Source: an uncultured Verrucomicrobiota bacterium (GTDB lineage Bacteria > Verrucomicrobiota > Verrucomicrobiia > Limisphaerales > CAIMTB01). From it: a DNA stretch of 47,558 nt. Below the pieces are notes generated by a model, which was not told the origin of the DNA, ran no database searches, and was given only the letters and a program-made list of their open reading frames with translations. The position numbers were made by a program, and so were the translations under genes. The stretch spans positions 1 through 47,558 of the forward strand of contig CAIMTB010000471.1 of assembly GCA_903844265.1 (NCBI GenBank), in the 5' to 3' direction. Below are positions 25,101 through 34,000 of this stretch, in pieces. The first letter of the stretch is position 1; every line of letters begins with the position of its first letter.

Positions 25101-27811
25101 ATGCTTGCGAATGCGTCGGTTTCGCCCGCCTGGAAACGGGGGCGCGCGAACTCGATTTCTCCACCGGTGGCGGAGCTGATGCCGAGGAGGTGGACGATAT
25201 GGGCGCGATTCAATCCGTCGAACTGGGTGAAATTGCCGACGGCCACCACATCTCCCTCCCCGCAGGCGGTCACGGCATTGGCGATGGCGTTGAACCCATT
25301 TCCCACCACGAAACTGGGGTCGGCCACCCCGTCACTCGAGAGGCGCGCGATCCGCGATCGGGGAGCCCCTCCGGCCGTGGAAAAATCTCCCACGACGACG
25401 ATCTTGTCCTCGCTCTGGACGAGCAGTCCCCGGACTTCTCCATTGAGGCCAGGTCGGAACCCTGGGTCGAGCGTGCCGTCCGTGAACAGGCGCGCGAGGT
25501 AGGGGATCGTGGTGAAATCGATGTAATTGAAGATTCCGCCGACCAGGATGCCTCCATCGGATTGAAGCGCGAGGGTGGAGACGGTGTTGTTGGGGCCCGG
25601 GCCTGGGTCGAAGCCGGTGTCCAATGTCCCGTCATTGTTGAGTCGGGCCAGCCGGGTTCGACTGAGTCCGTTGACCGTCGTGAAATCTCCGCCGAACAGG
25701 ACCTTGCCGTCAGGTTGGAGCAGCAAGGTGTGCACGGCGCCGCCATTGACCGTGACGGGAAATGCGGTGTCCAGGCTGCCATCGCTGAAGAGCCGGGCAA
25801 GATAGGCCTGTGGAAGGCCGGCGACCGTCTGGAATTGCCCGCCAACGATCAGGTCGCCCGTGGGCAGCTCGAGCATGGCATACACGTCGCCGGCTGGGCC
25901 GGAGCCGATGTTGAGCGTGGGATCGGGACTGCCGTCAGTCTGGAGTCGGGCGAGATGGCTTTGCGGGTTGCCGTTGAGGGCCGTGAATTGGCCCCCGACG
26001 AGGATCCTGCCGTCTGTCTGGATGACGAGGGCCAGGGGGGCGGCGTTGAACCAGGCGAGCTGGAAGGTCGCATCGAGGGCGCCTTCCTCGAGGATTCGGG
26101 CGATGCCGAGTCGGCTGACCCCGTTGACTGCCGTGAAGGCTCCGGCGACGATCGTGCTTCCTGCGGATTCGGGGGCGATCGCATAGCCGTTCCCGTTGAG
26201 GGTGGCCTTGAAGGTGGGCTCCACGGACCCGACATAGCTGGTGGCGTCGTCGTTGAGGATGACGAGCACCGCAGTGCGCAGCGCGCCGAGAGCGGCGCCT
26301 CCACCGGGGTTTGAGAGGGACAGGTTGACCGTCTCGTCATCCTCGACCACCGCATCCTGGCGGATGGGGACGGTGAAGGTCTTTCGTGTTTCTCCCGGGC
26401 CGAAGGATAACTTGCCGGTCTGGGGAAGATAGTCGCCGGCATTGGCGGTTCCGTTGCTCGTGGAGTAGTCGACCGTGACGGGGGAGCTGCTGTTCCCCGT
26501 TCTTCGGACCTCGAGGGTCGCCGTGGTCTGGCTCTCACTTGTCGAATAGGACATCGATGAGAACTCGAGTTCACCGCCCTCGGCGGTGCTCAGTCCCAAC
26601 AGCCGGGCAATGAACGGTCGGGGTTGGTTGTCGACCTCGGAGAACCTGCCGCCGAGGATGACATTGCCGTCCAGCGGCGTGGCCATGGCGGTCACGGTGC
26701 CGTTGCAGCCAGCCCCCGGGTCGAAGCTGAGATCCACTCGTCCATCGGCCCGCAGGCGGGCCACCCGGCTCCTGGATTGGCCGTCCACGATCAGGAAGTC
26801 GCCCGCGATGACGACCTTCCCGTCACCGAGGACCGAAACACAGGACACCGGTCCATTGACGCCGGGGTCGAAGAGGGTGTCGAGCGAGCCGTCCGGGTTG
26901 AGTCGCGCGAGGTTGGCCATGGAGGCACCCGCCACGGCACTGAACGTGCCGCCGATGATCAGGCTGCCATTGGGAGCCAGAGCGAGGGCCTGAACGCTGC
27001 CGTCGGGACCCGGCCCGGGCTCAAAGGTCGCGTCGAGCGTCCCGTCGGGCAACAGCCGGGCGACACGGTTTCGGGGAACCCCGTTCATCCGGGTGAAATC
27101 GCCGGCGACCAGGATGCGGCCGTCGGATTGGGCGAGGAGCGCGCGGACGACGCCGTTGGGGCCGGTGGTTGCGGAGGAACCGGCGAGGAACGAGTTATCA
27201 AGCGTGCCGTTGGGCTTGAGTCGGGCGAGGAAGCTTCGTGGCGATTCCCCCAAGTGGGTGAAAGCGCCCCCAATCAGGACCGAGTCCCCGGGAAGTGGCA
27301 GCATCGCGAGGACTTCCTGGCTGGGTCCGGCACCCGCATCGAAGGCGGGGTCGAGGGCGCCGTCCGGGGAGAGGAGGGCCACCCGGTTTCGTGATGTCCC
27401 GTTGAACTGAGTAAACGATCCGGCGATGAGAATCCTGCCGTCTGCGCGAATGGCGAAGCTGAGGATGTCCGAATCCGGACCGGAACCGGCGGCGAACTGG
27501 GAATCCGTGGAGCCGTCGACGTTGATCCGGAGTAGATGGCTGTGGTTTGTGCCCCCCGCGGAAGTGAAGCGTCCAGCGACCAGAATCCGGCCGTCATGGG
27601 GATCTCCCAGTGCCTCTACGTAATCATTGGGAGCGGTCTCCGTAGGATAGCTTAAGTCCAGAAAACCGGGTTGTGCCAGGGCTTGGGTCGATGCTAAACA
27701 AAAGACGTATAACCACAACAGGCACAGCCATTTGGAGAAGGGAATCCGACTGACAAACGGAGGTGTTCCGGAGGCATGTCGGGGCTTTGGTTTTTGGTGA
27801 TTTGTCCTCAT
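22109..27811 (-). CDS. Giant exported delta-60 repeat / Calx-beta protein
   Basis: A roughly 1900-residue exported protein of unknown function. ATG 27811 gives a basic leader and a hydrophobic segment (about residues 28-47) ending Gln-Ala-Leu-Ala-Gln. The body alternates four delta-60 blocks (about 50-405, 524-874, 995-1350, 1467-1822) with three Calx-beta domains (about 407-522, 875-993, 1352-1466). Each block holds exactly seven repeats built around Gln-x-Asp-Gly-(Arg/Lys)-Ile-Leu-(Val/Ile)-(Ala/Gly)-Gly-x-Phe-Thr and a following Ala-Arg-Leu. Seven such units suggest one seven-bladed beta-propeller per block. Calx-beta domains bind calcium and are common in surface adhesins. The last 65 residues match the end of the divergent giant protein at 28016. 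Adhesion or matrix function is inference; no enzyme motif is seen. The continuous frame upstream of 27811 runs into the neighbouring gene and is rejected. Confidence 0.88.
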   Translation of the reverse strand: MRTNHQKPKPRHASGTPPFVSRIPFSKWLCLLWLYVFCLASTQALAQPGFLDLSYPTETAPNDYVEALGDPHDGRILVAGRFTSAGGTNHSHLLRINVDGSTDSQFAAGSGPDSDILSFAIRADGRILIAGSFTQFNGTSRNRVALLSPDGALDPAFDAGAGPSQEVLAMLPLPGDSVLIGGAFTHLGESPRSFLARLKPNGTLDNSFLAGSSATTGPNGVVRALLAQSDGRILVAGDFTRMNGVPRNRVARLLPDGTLDATFEPGPGPDGSVQALALAPNGSLIIGGTFSAVAGASMANLARLNPDGSLDTLFDPGVNGPVSCVSVLGDGKVVIAGDFLIVDGQSRSRVARLRADGRVDLSFDPGAGCNGTVTAMATPLDGNVILGGRFSEVDNQPRPFIARLLGLSTAEGGELEFSSMSYSTSESQTTATLEVRRTGNSSSPVTVDYSTSNGTANAGDYLPQTGKLSFGPGETRKTFTVPIRQDAVVEDDETVNLSLSNPGGGAALGALRTAVLVILNDDATSYVGSVEPTFKATLNGNGYAIAPESAGSTIVAGAFTAVNGVSRLGIARILEEGALDATFQLAWFNAAPLALVIQTDGRILVGGQFTALNGNPQSHLARLQTDGSPDPTLNIGSGPAGDVYAMLELPTGDLIVGGQFQTVAGLPQAYLARLFSDGSLDTAFPVTVNGGAVHTLLLQPDGKVLFGGDFTTVNGLSRTRLARLNNDGTLDTGFDPGPGPNNTVSTLALQSDGGILVGGIFNYIDFTTIPYLARLFTDGTLDPGFRPGLNGEVRGLLVQSEDKIVVVGDFSTAGGAPRSRIARLSSDGVADPSFVVGNGFNAIANAVTACGEGDVVAVGNFTQFDGLNRAHIVHLLGISSATGGEIEFARPRFQAGETDAFASIEVRRNGFATTAVTVDYATSNGTANAGDYTAQSGKLSFAPGETRRTFQIPIRADSTVEDDETISLTLSNPTGGGRLGTYANATLTVLNDDVSATAGSADATFAGRIGSIAESLLPLPDGRFLAGGSFTEVDGRSRLFLARFQPDGGLDTSFSPGTWFDDTTHALAIQPDGKLIVGGQFSLVNGLPRNRVARLNIDGSLDLGFNPGAGPNGSLLTLLVLPSGDILAGGVFTVYGSTSQSSLARLYSDGTLDPTFKTKFSGGSVRTLLRQEDGRILVGGDFTQVDGLPRRRIARLEASGILDRDFNPGLGFDGSVHSIAVQADGQILVAGSFTTVDGKPTVGLARLDPMGHLDTSFDARFDGPVYSVVAQRENLVLAGGNFTQVLGQPCGRIVRLRMDGSVDASFDTGAGFNGSVRSLAVQSDGNLLVAGEFTQFNGLARSYLIRLLGSDNASGGSIEFSAASYSASESDPVVTIEVRRTGNTDSPVSVDFATSNGTATAGDYAAVSQHLTFGTAETRKTVTITIRPDTTVEDDETVLLTLSNPTGGATLGPRRTAPLVILNDDRFYGNGTLDTEFPAALDGVCLALAAQPDGRFVAAGNFLAANEVGHTRIARFAADGTLDPTFTGASWLNDFASAVAVQPDGHTLIGGRFTTVNDITRRRLARLAPDGTLDTAFDPLLGPNGDVLALVVVPNGKTLVGGNFSQFNGTSPGFLVRVFEDASLDTGFASAPNATVRAIEVLGDGRILIGGDFTKVNNIPRNRVARLLPDGSIDPTFDPGEGPNNTVLCVASQSDGRILIGGLFKAISGVALPYLGRLGATGQVDVTFNSQGTGLSGYPYAFHVQSDDRIVIGGAFTSYNGESHGGVVRLNANGTHDPTFSSGSGSDGHVNAIASQPDGALIIGGDFTHFNGLSAPYLARLHGYSVSKPIRFTGISVTGPGQLKLSLSTEPGQSYVLQLSEDLVNWVPFATNTAPAATFSVPVPATSSLAGEYFRAISVR
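22345..27660 (-). repeat. Four 7-unit delta-60 arrays separated by three Calx-beta domains
   Basis: This is the repeat region of the long minus-strand gene. Seven repeats per block, 28 in all, were counted by the Gly-Gly-x-Phe core. The second Asp codon of the Asn-Asp-Asp that closes each Calx-beta domain lies at 26246-26248, 24833-24835 and 23417-23419, giving periods of 1413 and 1416 bases (471 and 472 codons). Repeats at the same place in different blocks resemble each other: the third unit of every block has a Pro-based turn such as Leu-Pro-Ser-Gly-Asp or Val-Pro-Asn-Gly-Lys. This points to duplication of whole propeller-plus-Calx modules. Confidence 0.8.
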
Positions 27812-27866
27812 GTCGGTCCGACTGAACCAGTAGTAGAAGGTGAAGCGTTGCCAAGGCGAGAAATTA

Positions 27867-27890
27867 GTGGCACTGAACCATCCATGCCAC
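27867..27890. promoter_or_regulatory. Inverted repeat between the two giant genes
   Basis: GTGGCA (27867-27872) and TGCCAC (27885-27890) form a perfect 6-bp inverted repeat with a 12-base spacer in the 204-bp divergent intergenic region. It lies 56 bases upstream of the minus-strand gene and 126 bases upstream of the plus-strand gene, so one bound regulator could affect both. No convincing -35/-10 elements are visible. The symmetry is real; the operator role is inferred. Confidence 0.3.
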
Positions 27891-28015
27891 CCGGCAGCCA
27901 AGGAGAGAGTGAGTTTCGAAGTCGGCGCGACCCGCAGGGAGAGGGGCAGGAAGTGCGCGGGTGGGCGAGGTGGGGTGGGCCCTCCTCGGGATTCCTCGGA
28001 TCGGCCGTTGTCCGG

Positions 28016-31000
28016 ATGCTCTCGATCGGCAGGATCCTGGTTCTTGCGACGGCGATGGGAGCGGTCATCACGGGGGCGTGGGCGGGGTTGCCGATGGGCG
28101 AGGATTTCGCGACGGATCCTGTGGCGGCCGGGCGATTCGTGCAAGGGACGGCGGGGACGGAGAGCGTGCTGACCTACGATGCCGCGGGTCACCGGCTTGT
28201 GGCGTTGCTCGATGTGGACAGCAGCCCGGCCTATTATCTTTCCAATCTTCTTCCTCCGGTGGGTGACGGCGACACTTTTTCATTCTCGGCCGAGGTGCGT
28301 GTGGAGTCGGTGGACGACCGGGCCTCGCCGATGGTTTTCATCGGACTGATGACGACCACCCACGTGGGCAAGTTTGGGGATGGACTGAGTGTCAACCTGT
28401 CGACCTCCCATGGCCGGCTGGTGGCCACCGCGAGGGTGGACGACTCCGGGGCAGCCCAGGAGAAGTTCGAGGGAGCCGAAGTGGAGATACAACTCGGCAC
28501 CGACTATCTCGTGGCCGGAACTTACTCGGCCGCGACGCGTGAGTTCATGGTCACGGTCTTCGGCGGTCCGGCGTTCATGCATTTCGTCGGACGTTCCATG
28601 GCCGTCTATCCCGAGGGCCGCCATCTTTCGGTCGACCGGCTGGGCCTGCAGAACAACGGGGCGCAGACGACGGATTCGGCGGCGGGCTCGCTGACTGTCT
28701 CGGTGGGCAGGCTGGACATCCCGGGACGTTTCCCGGTGGTGCTGACGGCGGCGGACGTGATGGTGGGCGAGGGCGATTCGGGGACGACGAACGCGGTCTT
28801 CCAGCTTGAGATTTCGGCGCCGAGTTCGCAGGTGGTCACGGTGGGGTACGAGACCGCGGACTACACGGCCGTGGCGGGGTTGGACTACGTTGCTGTTTCG
28901 GGAACGGCCACCTTTCTGCCGGGCATGACCAACGTATGGGTTTCGGTGCCGGTCCTCGGCGATCGCAATGTGGAGACGAACGAGACGTTCGAGTTGCACC
29001 TGAGCAGGCCGGACAACGCGAGCCTCGTGGCCTTCAACGCGATCGCGACCATCGTGGATGACGATGTGGCGATCCTGTCGGTTGTGGATGCCGTGGTTCG
29101 TGAGGGTGATGCGGGCATGGCGAGTGCGGATTTCGTGGTGACTCTCGGGGCGGTGAGCTCGCTTCCGGTCTCCGCGCACTACGAGACGGTGCCGGGGACG
29201 GCCTCGGCGAACGTGGATTTCCTGTCGGCGTCGGGCACCGTGACCTTCCCGGCTGGAACGACACGACAGGTCATCTCGGTTCCCGTTCTCGGCGACACGA
29301 TGAACGAGGGCGACGAAACCTTCACCGTGGTCCTTTCCAGCCCGGAGAACGGTGTTCTAGGGAACGGCATCGGCATCGGGACCATCGTCAACGACGATGC
29401 GCAGCCGACCTTCTCGGTGGATGACATCTCGGTGACCGAGGGTGATCTCGGGCCGGTGAATGGAGTGTTCACCGTCCGCCTCTCGAATCCCACTTCGGAG
29501 CCGGTGCGGGTCTCCTACTCGACCACGGACGGCACCGCGGGGGCAGGGTCCGACTATCTGCGGCGGTACGGAACGGTGACCTTCCAGCCCGGAGTGACTT
29601 CCCAGGTGGTGCCGGTGACCGTGCTGGGAGATACAAGATACGAATCGGACGAGGATTTCTTCCTGAGCCTGACGTCGAACACCCTCCTTGCGCTCCCTAC
29701 CCGGGACCGGGCGCGTTGTGTCATCGTGAATGACGACAGCCCGCCTTCATTGACCATCGGCGACGTTTCGGTGGCGGAAGGAAATGCGGGCGAGACCAAC
29801 GCGACCTTTGTCGTGCATCTCTGGCCGCCGTCAGACCAGATCGTGTCGGTGGATTACCGGACAGTGTCGGGGACCGCGGTGGCGGGGCCTGATTTCCTGG
29901 CGGCGACCGGGACGCTGACATTCCTGGCGGGTGTCACGAACCAGTGCATCCGGGTGCGGGTGCTGGGGGACACGGTGAATGAGCCGAACAAGACATTCCT
30001 CGTGGAATTGGCCGCGGCGACGAACGCTGCCGTGGCTCGCGGACAGGCCGTGGGAACGATCGTCAACGATGACGGCGTCTCGGTGAGCATCGAGGGAGTC
30101 ACCGTGACCGAGGGCAACAGCGGGACGGTGGATGCGATTTTCAAGGTGAATCTGTCGGGCCCCGCGACATCGCGGGTGACGGTCGACTACGGCACCGTGG
30201 GCGGGACCGCGACCCCGGGCGCTGATTTCCTGCCGCGGGCCGGCACGCTTGTTTTCGACCCGGGCGTCGTGAGCATGCCGATCGTGGTGCCGGTGGTGGG
30301 CGACATCCTGGATGAGCCCGTGGAAGCGTTCACGGTGGTGCTGGGCCGGGCGGTGGGCGCGACCTTGGCGACGGCGCAGGGCACGTGCATCATTCTCGAT
30401 GATGATCTGCCCGCGATCTCCGTGATTGGGCAGATGGTGGTGGAACCGACGGAGGGCACCTCTCCCCTCTTGTTCTTCGTCAGCCTTACCTTGCCCAGCG
30501 ACCGCGTGGTCACCGTCGATTATGAGACCGCCGACCTGAGTGCCAAGGCGGGGACCCATTACCTTCCCGCGTCCGGGACCTTGACCATTGCCCCGGGTGG
30601 GACGGCGGGGACGGTTGCGGTGCTGATACGTGCGGATCATCTCGACGATGCGAACCGCACATTCCTCCTGCGATTGACGAACCCGGTGGGGGCGACCCTC
30701 GCGATCGGCGAGGCGGTGGGAGGCATCGCCGACGTCGACGCAGCACCGGTGCTTAGCATCCAGGAACAACTGTCTGTGTGGGAGGGTGACAACGGCGCCT
30801 CCAACGCCACGGCGCAGGTGGTCCTGTCGACACCCAGTGCCAAGGTGGTGAGTGTGGATTACTCGACCTCCGACGGGAGCGCCGTGGCGGGCCAGGATTA
30901 TCTCCCTGTGCGCGGCACTGTACGGTTTCCTCCCGGGGAGACGCGGGCGTTCATCACGGTGCCGGTGATTGGGGACACCGTCGGGCAGGGGGACCGGTTC

Positions 31001-34000
31001 TTCCGTGTGGACCTGGGGACGGCCGTGAACGCGCCGGTGGTGGTAGGGCATTGTCTGGTCATGATATTTGACGATGACCTTCCCACCCTGTCCGTGCGTG
31101 ACGTCGCCGTGCTCGAGGGGGATTCCGGGGCGACCAATGCGGCGGTGGTCGTGAGTCTTTCGAAGCCTTCGGACAGCCTGGTGACTGTCGAGTACGCGAC
31201 ACTGGACGAAACGGCGAAGGCCGGCGTGGATTACCGGTCGGTGGTGGGGGTGGTGAGTTTCGTGCCCGGGATGTTGCATCAGACCGTCCTGGTCCCCGTG
31301 CTTGGCGATCGGGATCCGGAGGGCAACGAGCGGTTCCATCTGATGCTGTTCAACCCGGTGGGCGCCGCCCCGCCCACGCTCGACGGGTTGGTCACGATCA
31401 TCGACGACGACATCCCGAAGGTGACGGTGAACAATCCTTCGGTGCTCGAAGGTGCCGCCGGGACCCTGACTCCCATCGTGTTCACCCTTTCCTTGGGAGC
31501 ACCCCTGACCTCGACCGCGTCGTTGAGATTCGCCACCGCGGATGTCACGGCCCGTGCGGGGCTGGATTACATCGCGACCAATGGGATCGTCGTGTTCCCG
31601 GCGGGGACGACGAACCAGAGCGTCATCGTGTGGGCGACCGGGGACGACCTGCCGGAAGGTGACGAGGCCCTGCTTCTCCAGCTTTTCGACCCGGTCAACG
31701 TGGCGCTGCAGTTTGCGGCGGCATCCGCGACGATCCGGGACGATGACGTGCCCCCGGAGATTTCGGTGGATGACGTGGCCTTGCTCGAGGGTGACAGCGG
31801 GCCGGCCAACGCGGTCTTCACCATCCGTCTTTCGCGCTCGAGCAGCCAGGTGGTTTCCGTGGATTTTGCGAGCTCAGACGACACGGCGACGGCGGGTTCG
31901 GATTATCTGCCGCGCAGCGTCCGCGTGGGGTTTCCCCCGGGGAGCACCAACCGCACCGTCACCGTCCCGGTGCTTGGCGACACGAGCTTCGAGCCGAACG
32001 AGACTTTCATGGTCAGGCTGGGTGCCCCCACGAATGGGACCCTGGCGCGCAGCGTGGGTGTGGGGACCATCATCAACGACGACCGCGTGCCGATGGTGAG
32101 GGTGGACGACGTTGTCGTGCAGGAGGGGGACTCGGGTTTCGTGCAGGCCCTGTTCACCGCCACGCTGGACCGCTCGAGCCTCGAGTCTGTCTCGGTCGAC
32201 TACCAGACTGTTGCCGGCACCGCGACGGCGGGCATCGACTTTGTTCCGGCGCAGGGCAGATTGATTTTCGCGCCGGGTGAGGTTACCCGGCAAATCTCGA
32301 TCTCCGTGGTGGGAGATACCCGGATCGAGGACGATGAATTTTTCACCCTGGGCATTGTAAGTCCCGTCAACGCGACCCTGTGGAATTCATCCGCCAAGGC
32401 GACGATCCGGAATGACGATGGCGCGACGATCCGCATCGCCGGGACCGCGGTGAAGGAGGGGAATTCCGGAAGCACGATGGCGGAATTTCCGGTGACCCTC
32501 GACGCCCCGTCCGACAAGCAGGTGAGTGTGGATTACTCGACCGAGGATGGCACGGCGACTGGGGGCCAGGACTACACGGCGGTTGCCGACACCCTGGTCT
32601 TCGCGCCGGGCGTCACGAGCATGGTGGTGCGGGTTCCGGTTCTGGGCGACATCCTCGACGAACCCTCCGAGACATTCCGGGTGAAGCTCGGGAATCCGCG
32701 GAATGCGGTCATCGGGGTGTCCGCGGCTGTCGGGACCATCCTGGATGACGATCCTCCGTCGATCACCGTCCATGACGCCTCGATCAATGCGGGCAATGGC
32801 ACCGTGGTGGCGGAGATTCCCGTGAGCCTGAGCTCGCCGAGTCTGCAGGCGATCCAGGTCGACTACGCGACGTTCAATGGAACGGCGAACGCGGGCACCG
32901 ACTACGAAGGAACGGCCGCGAGCTTCTCCTTCCAGCCGGGGGCGACCAATGGAGTTCTGCGCATCACGGTGAAGGGCAACACGCTTGACGAGGGGTCCGA
33001 GTACTTTGTCGTCGCGCTGGCCAATCCGCGGTATGCCACCATTGGGCGGGGTCGCGGCAACTGCACGATCCTGAACCTCCTGCGGGCCAATGTTCCGCCG
33101 GTGGTCGATCTTCTTTCCCCGACCAACGGGGCGTCGTTCACGGCTCCCGCCAACATCTCCCTGACCACCTCGACCTCGGATCCCGATGGCGAGGTTGTGC
33201 AGGTTGAGTTCTTCGCCGGGGCCGTCTCCCTGGGTGTCTCCACCCAGCGACCGTTCCAACTGGATTGGTCGCCTGTGACTCCCGGGACCTACTCGCTGAG
33301 CGCGCTCGCCACCGACAACCGTGGCGCGACGACGATCTCGGGCGCGTCGGTGGTGACCGTGGGTTCCGTGGCCGTTGACTCGGCCTGCGCGGTGCAGGTG
33401 TATCAGGCCGCCTTCGATGATCTTACGGCTGGGACGGAATGGTCGGCGCGGGTGACGTCCTCGACTCCTGGCAGCCGGGAGGGATATCTCGGGCCGTTCG
33501 GTAACGAGACGGTTTCACTGAATCTCGGCCGACTCCCGACCCATTCCATGGCGGTCATAGCGTTTGATCTCTACCTGCTCAATGCCTGGGGTGAGAGTTC
33601 GACGGGTGGACAGGATATCTGGGAAATGTCGGTTGAGGGCGGTCCGACTCTGGTGCGGACCCGTTTCTCCAATCAGTCCGGTGGCAGGCAGTCCTATCCG
33701 GGACCCTATCCCGGCGGTGATTTCCCGGCCGGGACAGGCGCCGTGGCGGTGAACTCGCTGGGTTATGACTCACCGGGTGACTCAACCTATCATTTTGAAC
33801 TGCCCTTCATGCATCCGGGCACTCCGATCGTCCTGCATTTCACGGCGCGCGGACTTTCACTCCCGTCGGGTACCGCGGCCTGGGGGTTGGATAATGTCGT
33901 CGTGCGGATCGTTTCGGAGAGCGATCCCTCGGTGACCACCTCGCCGTCCGGGCAGACCGTCAATGCCGGCGCCGACGTGTTGTTCCAGGTGCAGGTCGAA

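Noticed and set aside
22345-27660. CRISPR-like or satellite DNA reading of the repeats
   Set aside because: The repeats are diverged protein-coding units of about 150 bases in one frame, with no short identical repeats or spacers.
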